From: Sulfitobacter sp. M39
Lineage (GTDB): Bacteria > Pseudomonadota > Alphaproteobacteria > Rhodobacterales > Rhodobacteraceae
NCBI RefSeq assembly: GCF_021735935.1
Contig: NZ_WMDZ01000001.1
Location: 1-64,000 of the forward strand
DNA length: 64,000 nt
Direction of reading: 5' to 3'
Shown here: piece after piece, positions 34,162 through 43,688 of the stretch
How the letters are laid out: each line of letters begins with the position of its first letter
How positions within the stretch are numbered: position 1 is the first letter of the stretch
Translations under genes and position numbers: made by a program
The notes under the pieces: generated by a model
Told to the model about the DNA's origin: nothing
Seen by the model: the letters and a program-made list of their open reading frames with translations, nothing else
Databases searched by the model: none

Positions 34162-34197
34162 AAAAGGCCCCCGACCTGCACGGACGGGGGCCTTTTT
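34162..34197 (+). terminator. Terminator after the fasciclin gene
   Basis: AAAAGGCCCCCG pairs with CGGGGGCCTTTTT around ACCTGCACGGA. It is a strong rho-independent terminator, possibly bidirectional with hemF, which ends at 34250. Confidence 0.92.
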
Positions 34198-34249
34198 CAT
34201 TCCAAATGGCAGCTATCCCGGGGGAGCCCGCAGGGCGGGGGCTGGCCCC

Positions 34250-35143
34250 CTAGATCCACTTTGCCAAAGGCGGCAGGCTCATGAGAACCGCATTGGCGTC
34301 ATGGCCGGTTTCCAGCCCGAATTTCGTGCCGCGGTCATAGACAAGGTTATATTCGGCATAAAGCCCGCGATGCACCAACTGCGCTTCCTTGTCTGCCTCT
34401 GACCAGTCTTGCGTGATCCGCTTTTGCACCAGCGGCAGATAGGCGGGCAGGAAGGCGCGGCCGATATCCTGTGTCAGGGCAAAATCCGCCTCCCAATCGC
34501 CTGTCGCGTGATCATCCATAAAGATACCGCCGACCCCGCGCGCGCGGTGACGGTGCGGGATATAGAAATACTCGTCCGCCCAGGCCTTCAGCCGCGGGTA
34601 GAGATCGCTGCCATGAGGGTCCAGATGCGCCTTTTGCACGGCGTGGAAATGCGCTGTGTCTTCGTCATACTCGATGCAGGGATTCAGATCGGACCCGCCG
34701 CCGAACCAGCTGGCATGGGGGGTCCAGAACATGCGGGTGTTCATATGGACCGCCGGGGCATGCGGGTTCTGCATATGCGCGACCAGACTGATGCCCGACG
34801 CCCAGAACCGCGGGTCTTCGGCCATACCGGGGATGCCCTTGCGCGCCGCCATCGCGGTCTGCGCGCGCTCTCCCAATGTGCCGAACACCGTAGAGACGTT
34901 GACGCCGACCTTTTCGAACACGCGCCCGCCACGCATCACGCTCATCAGACCGCCGCCCGCGTCACTGCCATCCTCGCTGCTGCGTTTGGTCGGGGTCACC
35001 TCGAATGTGCCGGGCGCGGCATCAGACAGCGGGCCCTTGGCGTGGTCACGCTCCAGCGTCTCGAATGCCTCCACGATCTGGTCGCGCAGGCTGCGGAACC
35101 ACTCAGCGGCGCGGGTCTTCTCCGCCTCGAAATCAATGGTCAT
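34250..35143 (-). CDS. hemF: Oxygen-dependent coproporphyrinogen III oxidase
   Basis: The 297-residue enzyme decarboxylates coproporphyrinogen III to protoporphyrinogen IX using O2. Conserved blocks include GGGLMSVMRGGRVFEKVGVNVSTVFG, SLVAHMQNPHAPAVHMNTRMFW, WFGGGSDLNPC, RGVGGIFMDDHATGDWEADFALTQDIGRAFLPAYLPLV and YNLVYDRGTKFGLETGHDANAVLMSLPPLAKW. The ATG at 35143 is preceded by GAAAGG; a TTG two codons earlier is the only extension. Its presence indicates aerobic haem synthesis. Confidence 0.97.
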   Translation of the reverse strand: MTIDFEAEKTRAAEWFRSLRDQIVEAFETLERDHAKGPLSDAAPGTFEVTPTKRSSEDGSDAGGGLMSVMRGGRVFEKVGVNVSTVFGTLGERAQTAMAARKGIPGMAEDPRFWASGISLVAHMQNPHAPAVHMNTRMFWTPHASWFGGGSDLNPCIEYDEDTAHFHAVQKAHLDPHGSDLYPRLKAWADEYFYIPHRHRARGVGGIFMDDHATGDWEADFALTQDIGRAFLPAYLPLVQKRITQDWSEADKEAQLVHRGLYAEYNLVYDRGTKFGLETGHDANAVLMSLPPLAKWI

Positions 35144-35170
35144 GCGCAAAGCCTTTCGTTACTGCGTACT

Positions 35171-35971
35171 CTAGTGTGCCGGCGCGTCCACGGCGTCCAG
35201 CAAGGACCGCCCCCCGTCCACAACGATCACTTCGCCTGTCAGGAAACTTGAGCTGTCGGCGGCAAGATATTGGATCGTGTCGGCCAGCTCTGACGGCGAT
35301 GCGATGCGCCCCAGCGGCGTGTGGTTGCGGATATCGTCGCGCCACTCGCGGTTCTCGGCGCAGGAGGCTTTCAGCGACCCGCTCATCACCGACCCGAAGG
35401 CCACGGCGTTCACCCGGATGCGATGCGGTGCCAGCGTCAGCGCCATCGACCGCGTCATCTGCTCAAGCGCTGCCGCCGCCATGGAATAGGCCATCAACTC
35501 GGGCCGTGTGTGCCGCGAGGTGGTCGAGCTGAGGTTGACGATGCTGCCTACGCTGCCCTCTTCCTTGCCCTCGGACTGTTTGATCATGCGTTTGGCGACC
35601 TGCTGCGTCAGCTGCATCGCGGTCATCACATTTTCCTGCCACAGAGTTTCGACGCTGGTGTCGTCATTGTTCAGCGCATCCGTCGGCAGGAACTGCCGCG
35701 AGGCGTTAACCAACACGTCGACCTCGTCAAAGGCGTCGATGGTGGCAGAGACAAGGTTCGCAATCGTCAGCCGTTGCCGCAGGTCGCCCGCGAAAAAGCG
35801 GATGTTGCCTTCGTCCTTGGCATCGCCCAGCTGTTCGACCAGCGCTTTCTCGTCGATATCGGCACACATCACATTTGCGCCCTTGTCGGCGAATTGCCGG
35901 GCAATCGCCAAACCGATACCGTTCGCGGCCCCGGTGACGATGACGCTTTTGCCAGAGATTGAGAATGACAT
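35171..35971 (-). CDS. SDR-fold protein lacking the catalytic Lys
   Basis: The 266-residue protein has the short-chain dehydrogenase Rossmann fold: IVTGAANGIG (11-20), CADID, VLVNA and the C-terminal PLGRIASPSELADTIQYLAADSSSFLTGEVIVVDGG. Asn114 and Ser148/149 of the active site appear kept, as is Tyr162, but the usual YxxxK reads YSMAA, so Lys166 is replaced by Ala. Catalysis in this family needs that Lys, so activity may be weak, altered or absent. It lies between hemF and the RsmC-like gene on the same strand. Substrate unknown. Confidence 0.88.
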   Translation of the reverse strand: MSFSISGKSVIVTGAANGIGLAIARQFADKGANVMCADIDEKALVEQLGDAKDEGNIRFFAGDLRQRLTIANLVSATIDAFDEVDVLVNASRQFLPTDALNNDDTSVETLWQENVMTAMQLTQQVAKRMIKQSEGKEEGSVGSIVNLSSTTSRHTRPELMAYSMAAAALEQMTRSMALTLAPHRIRVNAVAFGSVMSGSLKASCAENREWRDDIRNHTPLGRIASPSELADTIQYLAADSSSFLTGEVIVVDGGRSLLDAVDAPAH

Positions 35972-36000
35972 AAATCGTTCCTTAATCAGGCGCGGCCCGC

Positions 36001-36993
36001 CTATCGGCGTTTGCGCAAAGGCCGTGCCGCGTGAAACAGTTTGAACCGCGCATCGCCGCCGATTTCCTCGACATGGGCGAAACGGGTTTTCAGCTCTGCC
36101 TCATAGGGCAGATGACGGTTCGCGACCATCCACAGCTTGCCTTGCGGCGACAGGATGCGTGCTGCCGTGGCAACAAACGCCTGCCCGATCTGCGGTTCAG
36201 CCGCGCGACCGATGTGGAAGGGCGGGTTCATGATCACGCTGTCCATGCGGTGGGGCGGCTCCCAGCTTGTGGCATCCTCCCATGCAAAGGACGCGCGATC
36301 ATCGGTGACATTGCGGCGCGCACATTCCAGCGCCATATGCCCCGCTTCAACAAGGTAAAGGGTCTTGATGTCAGGCCGTGTCAGCGCATGGGCCGACAAA
36401 AAGCCCCAACCGGCCCCCAGATCGGCAACCTCGGACCCGAGCTTCTCGGGCAAGGCATCCACCAGCAGCGCCGAGGCCAGATCGACACCATCGGCGGAAA
36501 AGACCCCCGGCGCGGTCCAGAACCCGCCTTCGGTCAGCTCCGGCCCCTGACGCCAGTCGGAAAAGAACTCCGCCGCCGGTTCCGAGATCCAGAACATCTT
36601 GCCGTGGGCTTTTGAAATCGGGCCCTGCACGGTCACACGGTCGCGCATCTCGCGCAGGACACTATCGGCACCGTCGGTCTTTTGCCCATCGATCACAACG
36701 ATCCCGTCGCATACCTCGCAGGCGGCGGCGATCACGGCGCGGGCTTCGGCCTTGGCGCGTGGCAGGCAGACGATACAGGCCGCATAGCGGTCCTTGATGG
36801 TGCGCACGACATCATAGCCGCGCGCGGCCCATGCGTCATAATCCGGTTTGAAATCATGGATAATCTGTACGCGGTCTTTGTCCAGACCGGGCAAATCACT
36901 GTCACGGGGGGGCTGAAAGACGGCAATCGTCCCTTCAGCTGGCAACTCAAGACCACCGCCGTCAAGCGCCAGTTGCAGACGTGCATCAATCAC
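36001..36993 (-). CDS. rsmC: RsmC-like rRNA (guanine-N2)-methyltransferase
   Basis: The 330-residue protein has two tandem methyltransferase-like domains. The C-terminal one has the SAM motif VADLGAGWGFLSAHAL and the catalytic MNPPFHIGRAAEPQIGQAF, the NPPF motif of N2-guanine methyltransferases; the N-terminal one is degenerate, as in E. coli RsmC. It should methylate a guanine of 16S rRNA (RsmC) or a related site (RlmG). The gene starts three bases after the clpS stop, so the two are probably co-transcribed. Confidence 0.88.
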   Translation of the reverse strand: MIDARLQLALDGGGLELPAEGTIAVFQPPRDSDLPGLDKDRVQIIHDFKPDYDAWAARGYDVVRTIKDRYAACIVCLPRAKAEARAVIAAACEVCDGIVVIDGQKTDGADSVLREMRDRVTVQGPISKAHGKMFWISEPAAEFFSDWRQGPELTEGGFWTAPGVFSADGVDLASALLVDALPEKLGSEVADLGAGWGFLSAHALTRPDIKTLYLVEAGHMALECARRNVTDDRASFAWEDATSWEPPHRMDSVIMNPPFHIGRAAEPQIGQAFVATAARILSPQGKLWMVANRHLPYEAELKTRFAHVEEIGGDARFKLFHAARPLRKRR

Positions 36994-36996
36994 GTG

Positions 36997-37338
36997 TTAT
37001 TCTTCTTTTTCCATGGTGCATTGCAGCGGGTGCTGGTGACGCCGGGCGAAATCCATCACCTGCGCGACTTTGGTTTCCGCGATCTCGTGGCTGAACACGC
37101 CCACGACCGCCAGCCCTTTTTTATGCACGGTCAACATGATCTCGAAGGCTTGGGCATGGTTCAGCCCGAAGAAGCGTTCAAGCACGATCACCACAAATTC
37201 CATCGGGGTGAAATCGTCGTTCAACAGCATCACCTTGTACAAAGGCGGCCGCTTGGTCTTTGGTTTGGTCTTGGTCAACAGATCGGTTTCGTCATCGTCC
37301 CGATCTTTGCCCGCCATCATAAGATCATCAAGGCGCAT
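36997..37338 (-). CDS. clpS: ClpS adaptor of the Clp protease
   Basis: The 113-residue adaptor delivers N-degron substrates to ClpAP. It has a flexible charged N-terminus, then [61 protein letters not shown], which contains the N-end residue pocket (NDD, TPM, VH.KG). clpA is not adjacent. GCAGGAGCA precedes the ATG. It is divergent from the HAD gene, with 90 bases between starts. Confidence 0.96.
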   Translation of the reverse strand: MRLDDLMMAGKDRDDDETDLLTKTKPKTKRPPLYKVMLLNDDFTPMEFVVIVLERFFGLNHAQAFEIMLTVHKKGLAVVGVFSHEIAETKVAQVMDFARRHQHPLQCTMEKEE

Positions 37339-37428
37339 TGCTGCTCCTGCCTGAGAAGTCGTTTCAAGTGAGTCGTGTAGGCGTCTATATAACCCTAAAG
37401 CAGAATTAGAAAAGAGGGCGCGCCAAAG

Positions 37429-38121
37429 ATGGGCAATCCGCTAACGACCATCGGTTTTGATGCCGATGACACTTTATGGCACAATGAACGCTTCTTTGCT
37501 TTGACACAGGTCAAATTCGCGGAACTTCTTGCCGATTGCACCGACCGCGACAGCCTGATGGACCGGCTGCTGGAGGCAGAGCGGCGCAACATCCCCCACT
37601 ACGGCTTTGGCATCAAAGGGTTCACCCTCTCGATGATCGAAACCGCGATAGAGGTAACCGAGGGCCGCGTGCCTGCCGATGTTATCTCCGAACTGCTGGC
37701 GGCGGGGCGGGATATGCTGGCCCATCCGGTCGAACTGCTGCCCGATGTGCGCGAAACCCTCGACGCCTTGCAAGACGACTATCGGCTGGTGCTGGTGACC
37801 AAGGGCGATCTGCTGGATCAGGAACGCAAGCTCGCTGAATCCGGCCTGCGCGATATGTTCACCGCGATTGAAATCGTGTCGGACAAGACCCCGCAAACCT
37901 ACCAACGCATCTTTCATACCCACGGCGACGGCCCGGGCCGTGGCATGATGATCGGGAACTCCATGAAATCAGACGTGGTGCCGATGATCCACGCGGGCGG
38001 GCATGGCGTCTATATCCCCCACGGCAAGACTTGGGCGCTGGAGCATGCCCCCGCCCCGAGTGATTCGCCTCGCTTTCACCAGATCAAGCGCCTGTCCGAA
38101 GTGGCAGACCTGCTGCCCTGA
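37429..38121 (+). CDS. HAD-superfamily hydrolase
   Basis: The 230-residue protein starts [15 protein letters not shown], with nucleophile Asp11 and general acid Asp13, then LVTKGD (motif II Thr) and [12 protein letters not shown] (motif III Lys) and [15 protein letters not shown] (motif IV). A helical cap domain lies between motif I and II (about 20-100). It is a phosphatase or dehalogenase type I HAD; TLWHNE is shared with uncharacterised roseobacter HADs. AAGAGGG lies upstream of the ATG. Confidence 0.9.
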   Translation: MGNPLTTIGFDADDTLWHNERFFALTQVKFAELLADCTDRDSLMDRLLEAERRNIPHYGFGIKGFTLSMIETAIEVTEGRVPADVISELLAAGRDMLAHPVELLPDVRETLDALQDDYRLVLVTKGDLLDQERKLAESGLRDMFTAIEIVSDKTPQTYQRIFHTHGDGPGRGMMIGNSMKSDVVPMIHAGGHGVYIPHGKTWALEHAPAPSDSPRFHQIKRLSEVADLLP

Positions 38122-38363
38122 TCGCCGCTGTATTCTCGCCTTACCTTCGCTGCGTTCCCGCCCAACTCTTGCCACATTCCCGCCACAATCGCCCCTATAG
38201 TGGCGGAGTTTTAAGCACACGCTATATGTGCTGCGCGGAAATCGCCGCTTTTCCGGGCTGCACCACATCGAACGCCTTTATCGAAAACACGTCCTATGGT
38301 AACCTTACCTTAATAATAATGGTCAGTTGAAAAATCGACGGCCGAGGCAGAGCAAAGGCAGTT

Positions 38364-39872
38364 ATGATGAGAGTGCGGCGTGTGCAGCCAGCCCGGTATG
38401 GGCTATTTATTCTTGCGGCTATATGGATCTTGCTGATCCTGCCGCTCAGCGCAATGGCGGCCCCCTACGCCGCCTATGTGATCGACGCCCGAACCGGCGA
38501 AGTGTTGCACTCCCGAAACGCGGATACCCGTCTGCACCCGGCCTCCCTCACCAAAATGATGACACTTTATATCGCATTCGAGGCGATTAAACGCGGTGAG
38601 ATCTCGCTCGACAGCAAGGTCAAGATCACCAGCCACGCGGCGTCCGAACCGCCCAGCAAATTGGGGCTGAAATCGGGCCAAACCATTTCTTTGCGCTACC
38701 TGATCCGCGCCGCGGCCGTCAAATCTGCCAATGACGCCGCCACCGCCATCGGGGAAGCCATCGAAGGGTCCGAGGCCAAATTCGCCCGCCGCATGAACCG
38801 CACCGCCAAGGCGCTTGGCATGACCAACACCACCTTCAAGAACGCCCACGGCCTGACCGAATCCGGTCACATGTCGACCGCACATGACATGACCATCATG
38901 GGCCGCCACCTGCTCTATGATCACCCCGAATACTACAACCTGTTCTCGCGCATCACTGCCGATGCGGGCGTGCGCAAGGTCAGCCACACCAACCGCCGTT
39001 TTCTGGGCTCCTACAAGGGCGCCGATGGCATCAAAACAGGCTACACCCGCGCGGCGGGCTTCAACCTGACCGCGTCGGCGGAACGCGGCAACGAACGCGT
39101 TATCGTGACCGTTTTCGGCGGCACCTCTACCAGCGCGCGCAACGCCAAAGTCACCGAACTGATGGATCTGGGCTTCCGCCGCGCCCCTTCTCGCGCGCCG
39201 CTGAACAAACCGTCCAAGCCGGTCTACGCCGATGTCGAGGATACGCCTGGCGCATCCGGCGGCGCGGGCAAGGTCATCCGGCTTGTGGGGGCCGTCACCA
39301 CCTCCAAACGTCCCACATTGCGCCCCGGTCACCAGCCGCAGGTCGTGGTTGCCACCGCCGAGGTGCCCCAAGCGACCTCTCCGATCCTGAACTCAGACAT
39401 CACCGCCGCGCTGAAAGAGGCACAGCAAACCGCGCCGCCCGTCGTCGCAGAGGCCCCTGCCCCGACACCGGAACCCGCGGCAGAAGCGGAAACCCTGCTC
39501 GCCTCGGTCTCGGTCCGGCCCACGCTGCGCCCATCCTCCGCCGCATCGCTGGTTGAAACCGCCGCGGTCAAACAGGTCACGCCCAAAGCCCCCCCTGCCC
39601 CCGAAGTCATCACTCGCGTGTCGACATCAGGCGGGCGTCACTGGGGCGTGAATGTGGGCCGCTATCCCAGCCGCTATGCCGCCGAGAAAGTCTTGCTGAA
39701 AACCGCATTGTCCGAAATCTCGACCCTCGACGGCAGCCTGCGCAAAGTCGTGCGTCGCCCGCAAGGGTTCGACGCCAACTTCCTCGGCATGACCCGCGAG
39801 ACAGCCGATCTGGCCTGTCGCCGTCTGGTCGCCCGCAATGTGAACTGCTTTATGATCGGGCCAAGCTCTTAA
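38364..39872 (+). CDS. D-alanyl-D-alanine carboxypeptidase with C-terminal SPOR domain
   Basis: The 502-residue class C low-mass penicillin-binding protein has an N-terminal signal or anchor helix (about 11-31), the catalytic SLTK (Ser61, Lys64), SAN (121-123) and KTG (224-226) motifs, so it trims the terminal D-Ala of peptidoglycan stem peptides. A long Pro/Ala/Glu linker (about 300-420) leads to a C-terminal SPOR domain starting HWGVNVGRYPSRYAAEKVL, which binds denuded glycan at the septum. This suggests a division-site enzyme. The ~240-base gap upstream is A+T-richer near 38290-38340 and probably holds its promoter. Confidence 0.94.
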   Translation: MMRVRRVQPARYGLFILAAIWILLILPLSAMAAPYAAYVIDARTGEVLHSRNADTRLHPASLTKMMTLYIAFEAIKRGEISLDSKVKITSHAASEPPSKLGLKSGQTISLRYLIRAAAVKSANDAATAIGEAIEGSEAKFARRMNRTAKALGMTNTTFKNAHGLTESGHMSTAHDMTIMGRHLLYDHPEYYNLFSRITADAGVRKVSHTNRRFLGSYKGADGIKTGYTRAAGFNLTASAERGNERVIVTVFGGTSTSARNAKVTELMDLGFRRAPSRAPLNKPSKPVYADVEDTPGASGGAGKVIRLVGAVTTSKRPTLRPGHQPQVVVATAEVPQATSPILNSDITAALKEAQQTAPPVVAEAPAPTPEPAAEAETLLASVSVRPTLRPSSAASLVETAAVKQVTPKAPPAPEVITRVSTSGGRHWGVNVGRYPSRYAAEKVLLKTALSEISTLDGSLRKVVRRPQGFDANFLGMTRETADLACRRLVARNVNCFMIGPSS

Positions 39873-39880
39873 GCTTGGCC
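39859..39880. terminator. Hairpin overlapping the carboxypeptidase stop codon
   Basis: GGCCAAGCT-CTTA-AGCTTGGCC is a perfect 9-bp hairpin that includes the TAA stop at 39870-39872. It lies between two convergent genes whose stops are 11 bases apart. It lacks a T-tract, so termination strength is uncertain. Confidence 0.55.
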
Positions 39881-39883
39881 TGC

Positions 39884-41482
39884 TCAGGTCGTCGCCTGTA
39901 GCAAGGTGCGCGTATAGTCGGACTGCGGATTGTCATACAGCGTATCGACATCGCCATATTCGACCACATCCCCCCGCTTCATCACCATCACCTTATGCGA
40001 CATCGCGCGCACGACCTTCAGGTCGTGGCTGATGAACAGATAGGCCAGCCCGTATTTGCGCTGCAGGTTGCGCAGCAGGTCCACGATTTGCACCTGCACG
40101 GTCATATCCAGCGCCGAGGTCGGCTCGTCCAGCACCAGCAGCTTGGGTCGCAGTACCATCGCCCGCGCAATCGCAATCCGCTGACGTTGCCCGCCGGAAA
40201 ACTCGTGCGGATAGCGGTCCATCGTGGCCGGGTCCAACCCCACCTCGATCATCACATCACGCACCAGTTCGCGCGGGTTGCGGTCCGGGTCCACCTTATG
40301 CACGCTCAGCCCTTCGGCGATGATCTGCATACAGGTCATCCGCGGCGACAGGCTGCCGAACGGATCCTGAAACACGATCTGCATATCCTTGCGCAACCGC
40401 CGCAACTGCCGCGTGGACCAACTGCGCACGTCCTGGCCCATAAAGCTGATCCCCCCTTCAGAGGAGATCAACCGCATGATCGCCAGCGCCAGCGTCGTCT
40501 TTCCCGACCCGGATTCACCCACGATACCAAGGGTTTCCCCCGCGCGGACGGACAGCGACGCGTCATTGACGGCCTTCACGTGATCCACCGTCTTGCGCAT
40601 GAACCCCTTCTGGATCGGGAACCAGACCTTCAGATGATCGGTGCTGGCAATCACCTCGGCATCGGGGGCGACCGGGTCCGGTCGGCCCGACGGCTCCGCC
40701 CCCAAAAGCTTGATCGTGTAGGGGTGCTGCGGGTTGTCAAAAATCTCGTGCGTGGGGCCGTGTTCGACAATCTCGCCCTGTTTCATCACGCAGACGCGGT
40801 CGGCAATGCGGCGCACGATGCCCAGATCATGGGTGATGAACAGCAGGCCCATGCCCTCGCTGTCTTTCAGCTCTTTCAGCAGGTCCAGTATCTGCGCCTG
40901 AATGGTCACGTCCAAAGCCGTGGTCGGCTCATCCGCGATCAGCACATCGGGCTTGTTGGCCAGCGCCATCGCGATCATCACCCGTTGCCGTTGCCCGCCC
41001 GACAGCTGGTGCGGGTAGGCACCCAACCGGCTCTCCGCATCCACGATCCCGACCTTGTCCAGCAGTTCAAGGATACGCGCCCGCGCCTCGGCCCCCGCCA
41101 CGCCCTGATGCAGCGCCAGCGATTCCGCCAGCTGCTTTTCGATCGTATGCAGCGGGTTAAGCGAGGTCATTGGCTCTTGAAAGATAAAGCTGATGTCATT
41201 GCCGCGCACCTTGCGCAGCAGCTTGTCGCTCGCCCCGACCATCTGCTGCCCGTCATAAAGCACCGATCCCGACACCTCGGCACTGTCGCCCAACAGCGAT
41301 ACGGTGCTCAGCGCCGATACCGATTTACCCGAGCCGGACTCCCCCACCAACGCCACGGTTTCTCCGCGCTGCACGGCAAAGCTCACGCCCTTGACCGCAT
41401 GGGTCAACGCACCTTCCTGACGGAAGGACACGCGCAGGTCCTCAACTTGCAGCACCGCAGTGGACGGGGTCGAAGGCGTCAT
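39884..41482 (-). CDS. yejF: ABC transporter ATP-binding protein with two nucleotide domains (YejF-like)
   Basis: The 532-residue protein is a fusion of two ATPases. Each half has Walker A (GESGSGKS and GESGSGKT), the signature (LSGGQRQR and FSGGQRQR) and Walker B ([11 protein letters not shown] and [11 protein letters not shown]). This DppD-DppF-type fusion is typical of YejF. It is the last gene of a yejA-B-E-F operon and overlaps yejE by four bases. The complex imports oligopeptides; in E. coli it also takes up microcin C. Confidence 0.93.
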   Translation of the reverse strand: MTPSTPSTAVLQVEDLRVSFRQEGALTHAVKGVSFAVQRGETVALVGESGSGKSVSALSTVSLLGDSAEVSGSVLYDGQQMVGASDKLLRKVRGNDISFIFQEPMTSLNPLHTIEKQLAESLALHQGVAGAEARARILELLDKVGIVDAESRLGAYPHQLSGGQRQRVMIAMALANKPDVLIADEPTTALDVTIQAQILDLLKELKDSEGMGLLFITHDLGIVRRIADRVCVMKQGEIVEHGPTHEIFDNPQHPYTIKLLGAEPSGRPDPVAPDAEVIASTDHLKVWFPIQKGFMRKTVDHVKAVNDASLSVRAGETLGIVGESGSGKTTLALAIMRLISSEGGISFMGQDVRSWSTRQLRRLRKDMQIVFQDPFGSLSPRMTCMQIIAEGLSVHKVDPDRNPRELVRDVMIEVGLDPATMDRYPHEFSGGQRQRIAIARAMVLRPKLLVLDEPTSALDMTVQVQIVDLLRNLQRKYGLAYLFISHDLKVVRAMSHKVMVMKRGDVVEYGDVDTLYDNPQSDYTRTLLQATT

Positions 41483-42585
41483 GAGAACGTCTTTCTCGGG
41501 TCAAAGGCGTCGCGGATCCCTTCAAAGATAAAGATCAGCAGCGACAGCATGATGGCAAAGGTGAAGAACGCGGTGAACGCCAGCCAGGGCGCTTGCAGGT
41601 TCTGCTTGGCTTGCAAGGTCAGCTCGCCCAAAGACGGTGCCGACGACGGCAGGCCGAAGCCCAGAAAATCAAGGATCGCAAGCGTGCTGATCGTGCCGGT
41701 AATGATAAACGGCAGCATCGTCAGCATCGCGACCATCGCATTGGGCAGCATGTGGCGGAACATGATCGTCATATTCCCCACCCCAAGTGCACGCGCCGCA
41801 CGCACATATTCAAGGTTCCGCGCCCGCAAGAATTCCGCCCGTACAACACCCACAAGCGATGTCCAACTGAACAGCACCAGCAAGAATACCAGCAGCCAGA
41901 AACTACGCCCCAGAATGGCGAACATGATGATGATCACATACAGCGACGGGGTCGAGGTCCAGATCTCGATCACGCGCTGGAAAATCAGATCGGTCCAGCC
42001 GCCAAAGAACCCCTGCACCGCCCCTGCGATGATCCCGATCAGCGATGCGGCCCCCGTCACAATCAGGGTAAAGATGATCGACAACCGGAAGCCATGAATA
42101 ACCCGCGCCAACACGTCACGTTTGGTACCATCGGTGCCCAGCAGGTTCTGCCCGTTCGGCGGCAGCGGGGCCGCACCGGGCCGGTCCACGGCGGTATTAA
42201 AGCTATAGGGGATAGGCGGCCAGATCGACCAGCCCGCCGCAATCGCCTCGCCCGCGACGTCACCATCCTGCGCGTCTTCGATGATCCCCTCGGGGTCGTC
42301 CAGACAGTCGATCACCCCGCCCGAGGCGATCAGACATTGAACCTCGGGGTCGCGGTAGACCGCTTCGGTCAGGAAATCACCGCCGAATTCGGTCTCGGGA
42401 TAGAACTTGAAAATCGGCATGTAGTAATCGCCGCGATAGTTCACCAGGATCGGCTTGTCGTTGGCCACAAATTCAGCGAACAGCGAGATGCCAAACAGGA
42501 TCGCGAAAATCCAAAGGCTCCAATAGGCGCGGCGGTTACGGGTAAAGTTACGCCAGCGGCGTTGGTTCAGCGGGGATAGCGCCAT
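41479..42585 (-). CDS. yejE: Oligopeptide ABC permease (YejE-like)
   Basis: The 368-residue membrane protein starts LSPLNQRRWRNFTRNRRAYWSLWIF, the YejE N-terminus, with a first helix and then a long periplasmic region (about 45-140), followed by five helices. The EAA loop reads VRAARALGVGNMTIMFRHMLPNAMVAML. It pairs with YejB to form the channel. It starts five bases after the yejB stop and overlaps yejF. Confidence 0.94.
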   Translation of the reverse strand: MALSPLNQRRWRNFTRNRRAYWSLWIFAILFGISLFAEFVANDKPILVNYRGDYYMPIFKFYPETEFGGDFLTEAVYRDPEVQCLIASGGVIDCLDDPEGIIEDAQDGDVAGEAIAAGWSIWPPIPYSFNTAVDRPGAAPLPPNGQNLLGTDGTKRDVLARVIHGFRLSIIFTLIVTGAASLIGIIAGAVQGFFGGWTDLIFQRVIEIWTSTPSLYVIIIMFAILGRSFWLLVFLLVLFSWTSLVGVVRAEFLRARNLEYVRAARALGVGNMTIMFRHMLPNAMVAMLTMLPFIITGTISTLAILDFLGFGLPSSAPSLGELTLQAKQNLQAPWLAFTAFFTFAIMLSLLIFIFEGIRDAFDPRKTFS

Positions 42586-42590
42586 CGGGT

Positions 42591-43679
42591 TCAGCCCTCG
42601 CGTTTTTCAAAGTCGATGCGCGGGTCGACGACCACATACATCAGGTCAGACAGGATACCGACCAGCAGACCGATAAGGCCAAAGATGAACAGCGTGCCGA
42701 AGACGATCGGATAGTCCCGCGCAACCGCCGCCTCGAACCCCAGACGGCCCAGACCATCAAGGCTAAAGATCGTCTCGATGATCAGCGAGCCGCCAAAGAA
42801 CACACCGATAAACACCGCCGGAAAGCCCGCGATCACGATCAGCATCGCGTTGCGGAATACGTGGCCGTACAACACCTTACGCTCTGACAGACCCTTGGCC
42901 CGCGCAGTGACGACATATTGCTTCTTGATCTCGTCGAGAAAGCTGTTCTTGGTCAGCAAGGTCAGCGTCGCAAAGGCCGAGATGGTCGAGGCCAGCACCG
43001 GCAGCGTGATGTGCCAGAAGTAATCAGCGACCTTGCCCAATGGGCTTAACTGGTCAAAATTATCCGAGGTCAGCCCCCGCAGCGGGAATATCTGCCAATA
43101 GGACCCGCCCGCGAACAGCACCAGCAGCAGGATCGCGAACAGAAAGCCCGGGATCGCATAGGCCGCGATAATCGCGCCCGATGTCCATGTATCAAAGGCC
43201 GTGCCATCCTTGACCGCCTTGCGGATGCCAAGGGGGATCGACACCAGATAGGCGATCAACGTCGACCAAAGCCCCAGCGTGATCGAAACGGGAAGCTTCT
43301 CCTTGATCAACTCGATCACGCTGATCGACCGGAAGTAGCTGTCGCCGAAATCGAACCGCATGTAGTTCCACAGCATGTTCACGAACCGCTCTACCGGCGG
43401 CTTGTCAAAGCCGAACTCTTTCTCAAGCTCTGCGATGAATTCGGGCGGCAGGCCCCGTGCGCCAACGTAATTCTCGTTGCCGCCGGTATCTGCGGCATTC
43501 CCCGCATCCGATCCCCCGCCAGAGAACCCTTCGAACACGTCACCACCGCCCTGAATACGCGCGATCGCCTGCTCAACAGGCCCACCCGGCACAAACTGCA
43601 CCAGTGCAAAGTTGATCAGCATGATCCCAAGCAAAGTCGGTATGATCAGCAACAGCCGTCGAAGAATATATGCGCCCAT
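42591..43679 (-). CDS. yejB: Oligopeptide ABC permease (YejB-like)
   Basis: The 362-residue protein begins [37 protein letters not shown], characteristic of OppB/YejB permeases, with a periplasmic segment rich in Gly and acidic residues (about 44-80) and the EAA-type loop [34 protein letters not shown]. It forms the transmembrane channel with YejE. It follows yejA with nine bases between them. Confidence 0.94.
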   Translation of the reverse strand: MGAYILRRLLLIIPTLLGIMLINFALVQFVPGGPVEQAIARIQGGGDVFEGFSGGGSDAGNAADTGGNENYVGARGLPPEFIAELEKEFGFDKPPVERFVNMLWNYMRFDFGDSYFRSISVIELIKEKLPVSITLGLWSTLIAYLVSIPLGIRKAVKDGTAFDTWTSGAIIAAYAIPGFLFAILLLVLFAGGSYWQIFPLRGLTSDNFDQLSPLGKVADYFWHITLPVLASTISAFATLTLLTKNSFLDEIKKQYVVTARAKGLSERKVLYGHVFRNAMLIVIAGFPAVFIGVFFGGSLIIETIFSLDGLGRLGFEAAVARDYPIVFGTLFIFGLIGLLVGILSDLMYVVVDPRIDFEKREG

Positions 43680-43688
43680 GGCCGGCGT

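Noticed and set aside
39995..42097. A 700-codon plus-strand open frame antisense to yejF and yejE
   Set aside because: It is rich in Arg, His and Gln with no recognisable domain, and lies opposite genes with clear ABC motifs; it is an effect of high G+C codon bias.
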